A DNA stretch of 47,089 nt, taken from assembly GCF_913058315.1 (NCBI RefSeq), contig NZ_CAJXQY010000021.1, positions 1 through 47,089 on the forward strand. Reading direction: 5' to 3'. Below the pieces are notes generated by a model, which worked only from the letters and a program-made list of their open reading frames with translations, did no database searches and was not told the DNA's origin. Below, one piece after another: positions 39,852-47,089 of this stretch. The first letter of the stretch is position 1, and each line of letters starts with the position of its first letter. Origin of the DNA: an uncultured Alteromonas sp. (GTDB taxonomy: Bacteria > Pseudomonadota > Gammaproteobacteria > Enterobacterales > Alteromonadaceae). Both the position numbers and the translations under genes were made by a program.

Positions 39852-41165
39852 TCAGCCCTCGGCCATTAAGGCTTCAATGTCTGCAATGGTTTTCGGGACG
39901 TCACCGGTTAACATTTGGTGTCCATCCTCGGTAATAACGATATTATCCTCAATTCGGATCCCTATGCCGCGATAGGGCTCGGGAATATCGTCTTCTACCG
40001 GTATATATATGCCCGGCTCAACGGTAATCACCATACCAGCAGCCAGCGGTCTGGGCTGGCCGTCCTGCAGGTAATCGCCAACATCATGGACGTCGAGGCC
40101 CAGGTAGTGCCCCAGGCCATGCATAAAGAAGCGTCGCCAGCTTTTGCTTGCCAACGCCTCTTCCGGGCTTTCTTTTAATAAGCCTGATTCGCACAAGCCG
40201 CGGCAAATAACCTCAATCACCACTTCCGTCACGGCCGGTAATGTTACCCCGGCTTTCAGTTGCGCCAGAGCGGCCAGTTGCGCATCGAGCACCAGTTGAT
40301 ACACCCTGGCCTGCGCAGCAGTAAATTTGCCGTTAACCGGAAACGTACGGGTGATGTCGGCAGCATAGCCGTGAAATTCGGCTCCTGCATCGATCAGGAT
40401 CAAGGAACCATCAGCTATTTGTTGGTTATTTTCGGTGTAATGCAGGATACAGGCGTTCTCACCACCGCCCACTATCGTGCCGTAAGCAGGTTGCCGGGCA
40501 CCGGCCATGGCAAACTCATGATGCAATTCGGCTTCAAGCTGATATTCGTAACAGCCGGGCGAGGCAAACTGCATAGCCCGGCAGTGCGCACGGGCGGAGA
40601 TTTGTGCCGCCTCACGCATCACAGTGATTTCGTCGGTGGATTTAACCAGCCGCATTTCATGAATTAACGGCCGACAATCCACCAGTGCAATAGGAGCTAA
40701 GCTTTGTTTTGGCGCTTTGCGCAGGGTGTCGAGTGCGCCAAATACCCGTTCATCGGCAGCGGCAAACTCGCCTTGAGGGAAGAACACCTGTTGATGGCCT
40801 TCCAGCCACTCGGTTAGTACCTCAGGCAACACCTCTGTTGAATAGGCTTCATCAAGTTTAAACGTTTCAACTGCCTGCTCCGGGCCCAGACGTCGGCCGT
40901 GCCAGATCTCAAGCTGTGGATCTTTAGGCTGGCATATTATGGCGCGATATTCGCCGGCATAGCGTTCGTGATTAGACAGTAATAACCAGGCATCCGGCTC
41001 GTTAAAGCCGGTGAGATACCAGAAATCACTGTTCTGGCGAAACACATACTCGGTATCACGGCTACGGGTTACCAGCTGTGCCGAAGGCAGCACCAGCACA
41101 CTGGCTGGCGGCAGCTGACGCAATAAGCGGGTTTGGCGCTGGCGAAACTGTTTAACGGTAATCAT
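39852..41165 (-). CDS. pepP: Xaa-Pro aminopeptidase PepP
   Basis: A 437-residue cytoplasmic aminopeptidase P that removes N-terminal residues before proline using two manganese ions. The metal ligands are Asp259 and Asp270 (LIDAGAEFHGYAADITRTF), His353 (MHGLGHYLGLDVHDVG), Glu383 (VEPGIYIP) and Glu406 (GIRIEDNIV). The N-terminal domain has the family start FRQRQTRLLRQLPP and the segment NSDFWYLTGFNEPDAW. Length and spacing match E. coli PepP. Its ATG overlaps the ygfB stop by one base (TAATG), so the two are coupled. Confidence 0.95.
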   Translation of the reverse strand: MITVKQFRQRQTRLLRQLPPASVLVLPSAQLVTRSRDTEYVFRQNSDFWYLTGFNEPDAWLLLSNHERYAGEYRAIICQPKDPQLEIWHGRRLGPEQAVETFKLDEAYSTEVLPEVLTEWLEGHQQVFFPQGEFAAADERVFGALDTLRKAPKQSLAPIALVDCRPLIHEMRLVKSTDEITVMREAAQISARAHCRAMQFASPGCYEYQLEAELHHEFAMAGARQPAYGTIVGGGENACILHYTENNQQIADGSLILIDAGAEFHGYAADITRTFPVNGKFTAAQARVYQLVLDAQLAALAQLKAGVTLPAVTEVVIEVICRGLCESGLLKESPEEALASKSWRRFFMHGLGHYLGLDVHDVGDYLQDGQPRPLAAGMVITVEPGIYIPVEDDIPEPYRGIGIRIEDNIVITEDGHQMLTGDVPKTIADIEALMAEG

Positions 41166-41725
41166 TAATGGACAGAAGGCGAATCTTGCTGGTCTTCGAG
41201 TAAAGACTGACCCAGTTCGTTAAAGCACAGCAGCGCAGAAATGCGAACATATTCCACCACTTCATGCAGGGCCTGTTCTGACTCTTCGTCATCGTTCATG
41301 GGCTCTTCCATGCGGGCAATATCCGAGAAATCCTGTAACGCTTCGCGCACATCATCCGAACAATTACTGAGCTTTTGCTGATACAGGCCAAAACCGGCCA
41401 TAAATCCCTGAACCCAGTTGATCAACGCAAGACCGCGATCATTAATAGGCTGGCTATCGTCGGGCAACATCAGGCGTAAAGCAAACTGGCCATCAACCAG
41501 TTGCTGACAGGTTTCGTTGAACAGGTTTTGTAACTGGGAGACTACCGGTTCAGCCAGCGGCTGCCCCTGGTTCATGGTGTCCTGCAGGATCACCAGCCAT
41601 TGCTGCTCACTCAGTGACATACCGCCACATAACATCCCGCACATCATGCCATGGATTTCAGCGCCATCCACAACCATCTCGTTATCGGCAAGGCATTGGG
41701 TTAAAGAATCGAACTCAGTGGACAT
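41165..41725 (-). CDS. ygfB: YgfB family (UPF0149) protein
   Basis: An all-helical UPF0149/YecA-like protein, recognised by AEIHGMMCGMLCGG near the start, INWVQGFMAGFGL in the middle and EVVEYVRISALLCFNEL near the end. I place the start at 41725 (MSTEFDSL), giving 186 residues, with GGAA 9 bases upstream; the frame is open to 41767. In some gammaproteobacteria YgfB has been linked to gene regulation, but its basic biochemical role is not settled. It heads the operon with pepP, ubiH and ubiI, and its promoter shares the space with the 6S RNA promoter. Confidence 0.92.
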   Translation of the reverse strand: MSTEFDSLTQCLADNEMVVDGAEIHGMMCGMLCGGMSLSEQQWLVILQDTMNQGQPLAEPVVSQLQNLFNETCQQLVDGQFALRLMLPDDSQPINDRGLALINWVQGFMAGFGLYQQKLSNCSDDVREALQDFSDIARMEEPMNDDEESEQALHEVVEYVRISALLCFNELGQSLLEDQQDSPSVH

Positions 41726-41927
41726 AAGACATTCCATAAACAATTTGGCCAATGCTAACAAATGCACCGGTTTAAATCCAAAACTCCCGTTTATAATACC
41801 CGGAGCGGGTTAAAATTACAGCTAAGCGGGTACAAAGTAAGCATTTGAATATCATATGACGGATCGTGTCTGGCAGTTCACCGCCGATTCTACTATGATC
41901 ACCTTTCGCAAGTTATTCATCACAGAC

Positions 41928-41955
41928 TTGCATAGCGACGCAGAGGGCGTAAACT
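41928..41955 (+). promoter_or_regulatory. Candidate sigma-70 promoter of 6S RNA
   Basis: TTGCAT (41928-41933) and TAAACT (41950-41955) with a 16-base spacer give a predicted start near 41962, a short precursor upstream of the folded 6S RNA. Confidence 0.45.
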
Positions 41956-41979
41956 GACTCCCTTGAAATCGCTAACAAC

Positions 41980-42165
41980 AATGTCTCCTGGGGTGTTTGC
42001 CAGTCTATTCATGTCCCTGGCCGATGCTATTTACCAAGGAAGTTGACTTGTTACTATTGAGCAGGCTCGGCTCGTACCGAGAAGCCTACGGTAATAATGA
42101 TGCTTCCGCCCTGAACTTTTCGGTTCTAGGGCGAATAATAGACAGCGGCACTTTGGGAGACGCCA
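41980..42165 (+). ncRNA. ssrS: 6S RNA (SsrS)
   Basis: The closing stem is GTCTCC (41983-41988) with GGAGAC (42156-42161), the family hallmark. Inside lies the most conserved 6S block, TGAGCAGGCTCGG then CCGAGAAGCCT (about 42058-42088), nearly the same as E. coli. The size of about 180 bases fits. 6S RNA folds as a long hairpin with a central bubble that mimics an open promoter and holds sigma-70 RNA polymerase in stationary phase. Ends are approximate. It precedes the ribokinase start by about 20 bases with no terminator, so ribokinase is probably cotranscribed, as fau is in E. coli. An apparent 61-codon frame over it is not a gene. Confidence 0.93.
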
Positions 42166-42184
42166 TTTATCGACGGAATTAATA

Positions 42185-43081
42185 ATGGCAATAATAAACT
42201 TTGGATCGGTAAATATTGACCATGTCTACCAGGTCGACCACTTCGTGCAGCCCGGCGAAACTATCGCATCAACCCATTACCAGCAACTTCTAGGCGGCAA
42301 AGGTGCCAACCAGTCTATCGCTCTGGCAGCAGCTGGCGCAGAAGTTCGCCATGTCGGCAAGGTAAACCAGTCAGACAGTTCATTTAAACAAACACTGATA
42401 AAGCATGGCATCGACTGCCAGTTTTTACAGTGTGTCGAAGCGCCCTCGGGCCACGCAATTATTCAGGTCACCCCGTCAGGGGAAAATGCCATTGTTCTGT
42501 TTGGCGGCGCCAATCAGGAAATCGGCAACAAAGAGATTATGCATGCGCTGGACAAAACCCGTCCGTCAGACTGGGTATTAACCCAGAATGAAACCAGTGG
42601 ACTGGCAGAAACCCTTCAGCAAGCTAAAGAAAAGGGCATTAAAGTGGCCTTTAACCCGGCCCCTATGAGTGAGTCGGTAAAATCGCTGCCTCATGAATGC
42701 ATTGACCTGCTGATCGTCAACGAAGTGGAAGCGGCTGAGCTTTCCGGCGAGCAGGAACTCGACGCTATCATTGAGCACTATAAAACCCAATGGTCACATG
42801 CTGAGGTGATCATTACACTGGGTAAAGCCGGTGTCATCATGCTTAAGAATCAACAAACCATTCAGGTCGACGCATTTGTGGTGGATGCCGTGGATACCAC
42901 TGCCGCCGGCGACACCTTTATTGGTTATTTTTTAGCGGCTTACAGCCAGCACGCGGATGCCCGTCAGGCATTAAAACGCGCCTGCGCGGCATCAGCCATT
43001 TCCGTTACCCGTGCTGGCGCAGCGCAGTCTATTCCCGAAGCCAAAGAAGTCGATCGCTTTTTGGCGAAACACACCGGGTAA
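42185..43081 (+). CDS. rbsK: Ribokinase (PfkB family)
   Basis: A 298-residue PfkB-type sugar kinase that phosphorylates ribose at O5. It has the N-terminal FGSVNIDHVYQVDHF, the substrate loop GGKGANQSIAL (37-47), and the C-terminal ATP/anion-hole motif DTTAAGDTF with catalytic base Asp243. FNPAP and VNEVEAAELSG are also typical of ribokinase. Fructokinase-like use cannot be excluded. Downstream by 33 bases is a nucleoside hydrolase, which releases ribose. The pair makes a salvage route: nucleoside to base plus ribose to ribose 5-phosphate, then RpiA. Confidence 0.9.
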   Translation: MAIINFGSVNIDHVYQVDHFVQPGETIASTHYQQLLGGKGANQSIALAAAGAEVRHVGKVNQSDSSFKQTLIKHGIDCQFLQCVEAPSGHAIIQVTPSGENAIVLFGGANQEIGNKEIMHALDKTRPSDWVLTQNETSGLAETLQQAKEKGIKVAFNPAPMSESVKSLPHECIDLLIVNEVEAAELSGEQELDAIIEHYKTQWSHAEVIITLGKAGVIMLKNQQTIQVDAFVVDAVDTTAAGDTFIGYFLAAYSQHADARQALKRACAASAISVTRAGAAQSIPEAKEVDRFLAKHTG

Positions 43082-43114
43082 ACGGCAAATTAAAAAGCAT
43101 TAAAAGAGAATATT

Positions 43115-44059
43115 ATGACGCACAAAATTATTATCGATACGGATCCGGGCATCGACGATGCTATGGCGATCTTTTTTGCCTTTCAGTCCCCTGAAATTGA
43201 AGTAGTCGGGCTGACCACCGTGTATGGCAACATTCCGGTCAGCATGGCTGCCCGCAACGCCCTGACCCTGTGTGATATCGCAGGTCGACAAGACATACCG
43301 GTAACTAAAGGTGTTGCATTACCCTGGGTAGGCCCGGAGTCAGGATACGGGCACTTTGTGCATGGTGATGACGGCTTTGGAAACATCGATTATCCGCCTT
43401 CAACACGTGAGTTAGACCCTCGTAGTTCAGCAGAATTCATTGTTGAAATGGCCCGCAAGCACCCCGGCGAAATCACTCTGGTGGCCATTGGCCCATTAGG
43501 CAATATCGCTCTGGCGCTGCGCCTGGAACCGGAATTACCCAAGCTGGTTAAAGGTATCAGCATCATGGGTGGGGCCGCTTTTGTTCCGGGTAATGTTACC
43601 CCGGTAGCCGAAGCCAACATCTGGAACGATGCTTATGCTGCAGACGTCGTTTTCTCAGCTGACTGGGAAGTGAAAATGTTTGGTCTGGACGTTACCCTGT
43701 TTGCACCAACCGATCCGAAGTTTGTCGACATTCTGGCTGAGAAGAATCCGGTAATGGGTGGCTTTATGCAAAAAGCCTCGCAATTCTACATCGACTTTTA
43801 CTCACAAAACCGCGACGAAAAAGTATGTTTCTTCCACGATGCCTTCCCCATCGCCCATTTGGTGAAGCCGGAGTTGTTTGAATTTACCCGGGGCAACATT
43901 CGCATTTCGACCGACGAATTAAACCGCGGCCAAACGGTAGTAGCAGTACCCGGCACCACGGCCAGCCCGCTGTGGACCGAAGCAAAATTTGTGCAGGCCG
44001 CCACCAGCGTAAAACACGATGAGTTGTTCCAACTGTTTATCGATACTTACGCACTGTAA
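43115..44059 (+). CDS. Nucleoside hydrolase (inosine-uridine preferring type)
   Basis: A 314-residue enzyme of the IUNH family that cuts the N-glycosidic bond of ribonucleosides. The calcium site is DTDPGIDDA (residues 8-16, Asp10, Asp14 and Asp15) at the N-terminus. The middle has AIGPLGNIALAL and IMGGAAFVPGN, then EANIWNDAYAAD, with a distal metal-ligand Asp in FFHDAFPIAHL. No signal peptide is seen, so it acts in the cytoplasm. The preference for purine or pyrimidine nucleosides cannot be read. It is followed by a terminator and pairs with the ribokinase gene. Confidence 0.93.
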   Translation: MTHKIIIDTDPGIDDAMAIFFAFQSPEIEVVGLTTVYGNIPVSMAARNALTLCDIAGRQDIPVTKGVALPWVGPESGYGHFVHGDDGFGNIDYPPSTRELDPRSSAEFIVEMARKHPGEITLVAIGPLGNIALALRLEPELPKLVKGISIMGGAAFVPGNVTPVAEANIWNDAYAADVVFSADWEVKMFGLDVTLFAPTDPKFVDILAEKNPVMGGFMQKASQFYIDFYSQNRDEKVCFFHDAFPIAHLVKPELFEFTRGNIRISTDELNRGQTVVAVPGTTASPLWTEAKFVQAATSVKHDELFQLFIDTYAL

Positions 44060-44065
44060 AACATT

Positions 44066-44093
44066 AAGCCCTGTCTGCTGACAGGGCTTTTTA
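44066..44093 (+). terminator. Rho-independent terminator of the ribokinase/nucleoside hydrolase unit
   Basis: AAGCCCTGTC-TGCT-GACAGGGCTT followed by TTTATT, 7 bases after the stop. It separates the inserted salvage pair from fau. Confidence 0.9.
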
Positions 44094-44101
44094 TTGAGCT
44101 T

Positions 44102-44695
44102 ATGACCAACACTCTTCCCTTATCCCGCAAAGCTTTACGCCAGACTCTGCGCGCCAGACGTAATGCCTTGAGTCACCGTCAGCAACGGGAAGCGGCCAGT
44201 TTACTGAGTACGCAGATCCAATCGATCCTTACGCTGCCAAACAGTACGGTAGCAGGTTACCTCGCCAATGATGGTGAAATCGACTTAGCTCCCACTATCA
44301 GCGTCTGTCAGCAAGCCGGGTCTGTCACCCTGCCGGTATTGCACCCTTTTACCGGCAAACATCTGCTGTTTCAGGCATTCACGCCATTGACTGAAATGAC
44401 ATTCAATCGCTTCGGCATCAGCGAACCCGCGTTAAACAGCACCGCTATCCGCCTGCTTCATCAGCACCAGTTGTTGCTGATGCCATTAGTAGGGTTTGAT
44501 GCGCAGGGCAATCGACTGGGTATGGGCGGCGGTTTTTACGACCGCACGCTGGCCAATATCAACCGCCTTGCACAGCGCCCCACTCTGGTGGGTGTAGCCC
44601 ACGATTGCCAACAGGTTGACGAGCTACCCGTTGAGCCCTGGGATGTGCCTCTTGATCTGATTATTACTCCCACACAAATTATCAAAACCAATTAA
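44102..44695 (+). CDS. fau: 5-formyltetrahydrofolate cyclo-ligase
   Basis: A 197-residue enzyme (YgfA/Fau) that uses ATP to turn 5-formyltetrahydrofolate into 5,10-methenyltetrahydrofolate. Motifs are the N-terminal KALRQTLRARRNALS and the ATP/folate loop LGMGGGFYDRTL (about 137-148), then LVGVAHDCQQVDELPVEPWDVPLD. In many gammaproteobacteria this gene directly follows 6S RNA; here the salvage pair and a terminator separate them. Its promoter must lie in or beyond the terminator. Confidence 0.95.
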   Translation: MTNTLPLSRKALRQTLRARRNALSHRQQREAASLLSTQIQSILTLPNSTVAGYLANDGEIDLAPTISVCQQAGSVTLPVLHPFTGKHLLFQAFTPLTEMTFNRFGISEPALNSTAIRLLHQHQLLLMPLVGFDAQGNRLGMGGGFYDRTLANINRLAQRPTLVGVAHDCQQVDELPVEPWDVPLDLIITPTQIIKTN

Positions 44696-44826
44696 TCCGC
44701 CCCCCTGCACCACCCCATTTCCTAGCGTGATATTCAGGTTTTCAGGCCGCCTCTTTCTATAATTCCCTATGCTAAGGGGGGGAATATCGGCTAAAATACC
44801 GCCTCATTTTTTCAGCGGGTATAAGC

Positions 44827-45480
44827 ATGGATCAGAACGCGAAAAAGCAGGCGGTAGGTCGCGCTGCAGTAAAATACGTCGAGCCAGACACCATTATTGG
44901 CGTGGGCACGGGCTCAACGGTTAACTATTTCATTGATGCACTGGCAGATATAAAGCACCAAATCGCCGGCGCGGTATCAAGCTCTGTTGCTTCCACCGAG
45001 CGCTTAAAAGCGCTGGGCATCGACGTGTTTGAACTTAACGAGGTCGACAGCTTGTCTATTTACGTAGACGGCGCTGACGAAGTCACCGAGCACAAACACA
45101 TGATCAAAGGCGGTGGCGCGGCCCTGACTCAGGAAAAGATTGTTTCTGCTGTGGCCAAAACCTTTGTATGCATTGTGGACAACAGCAAGGAAGTTGGCGT
45201 ACTGGGCACATTTCCGCTGCCGGTCGAAGTGATCCCCATGGCCCGTTCTTATGTGGCCCGCGAACTGGTAAAACTGGGCGGCGATCCGGTATACCGCAAC
45301 GGTGTGGTAACCGATAATGGCAACGTGATCCTGGACGTGCATAACCTGGAAATACTGAACCCGGTAGAAATGGAAAAAGCCATTAATAATATTCCGGGAG
45401 TGGTTACCAACGGGATTTTTGCCTTACGTGGTGCAGACATTGTATTGGTTGCTACAGAAGACGGTGTAGTAACCCGGTAA
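44827..45480 (+). CDS. rpiA: Ribose-5-phosphate isomerase A
   Basis: A 217-residue RpiA that interconverts ribose 5-phosphate and ribulose 5-phosphate. The phosphate loop is [11 protein letters not shown] (25-35). The catalytic set is Asp81 and Asp84 (YVDGADEV), Lys94 ([11 protein letters not shown]) and Glu103, the same numbering as in E. coli. A promoter must lie in the 131 bases upstream, which show no other feature. It precedes serA by 191 bases. Confidence 0.97.
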   Translation: MDQNAKKQAVGRAAVKYVEPDTIIGVGTGSTVNYFIDALADIKHQIAGAVSSSVASTERLKALGIDVFELNEVDSLSIYVDGADEVTEHKHMIKGGGAALTQEKIVSAVAKTFVCIVDNSKEVGVLGTFPLPVEVIPMARSYVARELVKLGGDPVYRNGVVTDNGNVILDVHNLEILNPVEMEKAINNIPGVVTNGIFALRGADIVLVATEDGVVTR

Positions 45481-45579
45481 TAACCCCATCAGACAATACT
45501 GGATGTGCCCTAGCAAAAGTGCCGGGGCCCAACATGACTAAAAACGACAAAAACGTTCCTAGATATTCCAAAGTGATGC

Positions 45580-45595
45580 AACAAAGCGCTTTGTT
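45580..45595. promoter_or_regulatory. 16-base perfect palindrome upstream of serA
   Basis: AACAAAGCGCTTTGTT is a perfect dyad. The centre AAGCGCTT resembles LacI-family operators. It lies 76 bases before the serA start codon and 32 bases before the MetJ-like boxes. Confidence 0.5.
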
Positions 45596-45627
45596 CTACC
45601 AGGGAGTTTATGGTACTTTACCCGTAT

Positions 45628-45643
45628 AGACGTCCAGATGTCT
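45628..45643 (+). promoter_or_regulatory. Two tandem MetJ-like boxes upstream of serA
   Basis: AGACGTCC and AGATGTCT are adjacent 8-mers that each match the met box AGACGTCT at 7 of 8 positions. The 8-mer just upstream (ACCCGTAT) matches at 5. They overlap a possible -10 element (TATAGA at 45625) and end 28 bases before the serA ATG. Repression by MetJ with S-adenosylmethionine would be expected if they work. Confidence 0.45.
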
Positions 45644-45671
45644 CTTAAATTCCCTGACTGAGAGCGATGTA

Positions 45672-46901
45672 ATGAGCAAATTTTCACTATCAAAAGATAA
45701 AATTAAGATCTTGCTGCTGGAAGGTGTGCATAAAAGCGCCCTGGAAACCCTGCAGTCTAATGGTTACACCAACATCGAGTATTTGAAAACCTCGTTACCC
45801 GAAGATGAACTCATCGAAAAGATGAAAGACGTTCACTTTGTCGGCATTCGCTCTCGTACTCATATCTCCGAAGCCGTCGTTGAAGCCGCCAGTAAACTGG
45901 TTGCCGTGGGTTGTTTTTGTATCGGTACCAATCAGGTTGATCTGAAAGCTACTCAGGCCCGTGGTATTCCGGTATTTAACGCGCCTTTCTCAAACACTCG
46001 TTCTGTAGCAGAACTGGTACTTGGTCAACTGATCCTATTATTGCGCCGGGTACCACAAAAAAATGCACAGGCCCACCGTGGCGGCTGGGACAAGAGCGCA
46101 GAAGGCTCTTACGAAGCACGGGGTAAAACACTGGGTATTGTGGGTTATGGCCACATTGGTACCCAGCTGTCTATTCTGGCTGAGCACCTGGGCATGCGCG
46201 TGCGGTTTTTCGATATTGAAGACAAACTGGTGCTGGGTAACTCCGAACAGGTGAAGTCGATGGATGATTTGCTGGCCATGTCAGACGTTGTGTCTCTGCA
46301 CGTGCCGGAAACTCCGGAAACCAAGAATATGATTGGTCAGGCGCAACTGGCTAAAATGAAGAAAGGCGGTATCTTAATTAACGCCTCTCGCGGCACCGTA
46401 GTCGACATCGACGCCTTAACTGAAGCGCTGGCTTCGGGTCACATTGGTGGTGCAGCCATCGACGTATTCCCGGTAGAGCCTAAGTCGAACAACGAAGAGT
46501 TCGAATCACCACTGCGTCAGTTCGACAACGTTATCCTCACGCCACACGTAGGCGGTAGCACCCAGGAAGCACAGCAAAACATCGGCATCGAAGTGGCCGG
46601 TAAACTGGCTAAGTACAGCGACAACGGCTCTACCCTGTCTGCGGTTAACTTCCCTGAAGTATCACTGCCAGAAAACGTGAAACGCTCTCGCTTACTGCAT
46701 ATTCACGAAAACCGCCCGGGCGTGTTAACCCAAATCAACCAGGCATTTGCGGCCAAGAGCATCAACATTGAAGCCCAGTACCTGCAAACCAACGCCGACA
46801 TTGGTTACGTGGTTATCGACGTGGAAGCAGATAAGGCCGAAGATGCTCTGTCTGAGCTAATGCAAATTAGCGGAACTATCAAGACCCGCGTACTGCACTA
46901 A
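45672..46901 (+). CDS. serA: D-3-phosphoglycerate dehydrogenase
   Basis: A 409-residue enzyme for the first step of serine biosynthesis (3-phosphoglycerate to 3-phosphohydroxypyruvate, NAD-dependent). The NAD fold is GIVGYGHIGTQLSILAEHLG. Catalytic Arg240 (NASRGTVVD) and His292 (TPHVGGSTQEAQ) sit at E. coli numbering, with the acid Glu between them. The C-terminal ACT domain (about 335-409, LLHIHENRPGVLTQINQAF) is the serine feedback site. Regulation by a MetJ-like site and a palindrome upstream is possible. A strong terminator follows. Confidence 0.97.
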   Translation: MSKFSLSKDKIKILLLEGVHKSALETLQSNGYTNIEYLKTSLPEDELIEKMKDVHFVGIRSRTHISEAVVEAASKLVAVGCFCIGTNQVDLKATQARGIPVFNAPFSNTRSVAELVLGQLILLLRRVPQKNAQAHRGGWDKSAEGSYEARGKTLGIVGYGHIGTQLSILAEHLGMRVRFFDIEDKLVLGNSEQVKSMDDLLAMSDVVSLHVPETPETKNMIGQAQLAKMKKGGILINASRGTVVDIDALTEALASGHIGGAAIDVFPVEPKSNNEEFESPLRQFDNVILTPHVGGSTQEAQQNIGIEVAGKLAKYSDNGSTLSAVNFPEVSLPENVKRSRLLHIHENRPGVLTQINQAFAAKSINIEAQYLQTNADIGYVVIDVEADKAEDALSELMQISGTIKTRVLH

Positions 46902-46926
46902 TCAGGCTTTACCAACTAGCATACCC

Positions 46927-46958
46927 AAAAGGCTGTCTTAATGAAGACAGCCTTTTTT
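46927..46958 (+). terminator. Rho-independent terminator of serA
   Basis: AAAAGGCTGTCTT-AATG-AAGACAGCCTTTT, a 13-bp stem with a 4-base loop and T-run, 25 bases after the stop codon. Confidence 0.92.
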
Positions 46959-47043
46959 ATAGGTATTGCAACGTTATCAATACAGCCTGATATGCTGGAG
47001 TTTCCACCTCTTCAAGTCATCACGAAAGTTCACTCCTTTCATC

Positions 47044-47089
47044 CTGTCTCTTATACACATCTCCGAGCCCACGAGACAGGCAGAAATCT
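47044..47089 (+). other. Nextera sequencing adapter with i7 index (contamination)
   Basis: CTGTCTCTTATACACATCT (47044-47062) is the transposon mosaic end used in Nextera libraries. CCGAGCCCACGAGAC (47063-47077) is the read 2 adapter. AGGCAGAA (47078-47085) equals the N703 i7 index as I remember it. ATCT begins the P7 sequence. These 46 bases are library construct, not genome. Confidence 0.97.

Noticed and set aside
39852-41165. Third member of the exported M24 peptidase pair
   Set aside because: It is the cytoplasmic PepP of the conserved ygfB-pepP-ubiH-ubiI operon, with no signal peptide.
41997-42182. 61-codon open frame upstream of ribokinase
   Set aside because: It lies over the folded 6S RNA, has no ribosome binding site and matches no family; the RNA explains the sequence.

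Overview
The window looks like the end of a draft-assembly contig from a marine gammaproteobacterium of the Alteromonadales (Alteromonas-like). The reasons are the ygfB-pepP-ubiH-ubiI operon, a gammaproteobacterial 6S RNA beside the fau (ygfA) gene, rpiA followed by serA, a gcvTHP operon, a class I adenylate cyclase and many GGDEF/EAL and hybrid-kinase genes. The species cannot be fixed from sequence alone. The last 46 bases are not genomic: they read as a Nextera transposase adapter with an index.

Layout. 1-1851: a decaying strip with three broken genes (CHASE-domain sensor fragment, SnoaL-like protein, GNAT acetyltransferase with an internal deletion). 1860-11366: mostly single metabolic genes: a nitrilase-family amidohydrolase, a short class I adenylate cyclase, a DUF2061 membrane protein, KatG catalase-peroxidase, a GH43 glycosidase, an S-adenosylhomocysteine-hydrolase-like protein with altered substrate-site residues, and a membrane-anchored EEP-family phosphodiesterase. 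11374-15315: two adjacent cyclic-di-GMP proteins (PAS-GGDEF-EAL and TPR-TM-GGDEF). 15529-18553: a secreted PQQ-type sugar dehydrogenase, then a divergent LysR regulator and DJ-1/PfpI protein.

18554-25738 is the accessory centre of the window. A 789-base non-coding stretch with two strong hairpins leads into a tightly coupled five-gene operon (19355-25714) that I cannot match to a named system. It encodes a signal-peptide/TM/coiled-coil protein, two lipoproteins, an eight-TM protein with a cysteine-rich periplasmic coiled-coil domain, and a signal-less SH3-M15 peptidoglycan peptidase. The parts span cytoplasm, inner membrane, periplasm and probably outer membrane.

25976-30473: the glycine cleavage operon gcvT-gcvH-gcvP, divergent from a LysR gene. 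31534-34329: a soluble PAS-PAS hybrid histidine kinase. It is followed by an unlisted 58-residue double-glycine-leader peptide whose predicted mature part is strikingly rich in proline and valine. Facing that peptide are two exported M24 (Xaa-Pro-type) metallopeptidases. 37429-41725: ubiI, ubiH, pepP and ygfB, an aerobic ubiquinone operon in the same order as E. coli.

41980-46901: 6S RNA (ssrS), then a ribokinase and a nucleoside hydrolase (together a nucleoside/ribose salvage pair), fau, rpiA and serA. Ribose released by the hydrolase and phosphorylated by the kinase would enter the pentose phosphate pool that RpiA handles; serA, gcvTHP and fau all touch serine/glycine/one-carbon metabolism. 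Two tandem MetJ-like boxes and a 16-base palindrome lie upstream of serA. I saw no tRNA, rRNA, CRISPR array, insertion sequence or integrase.
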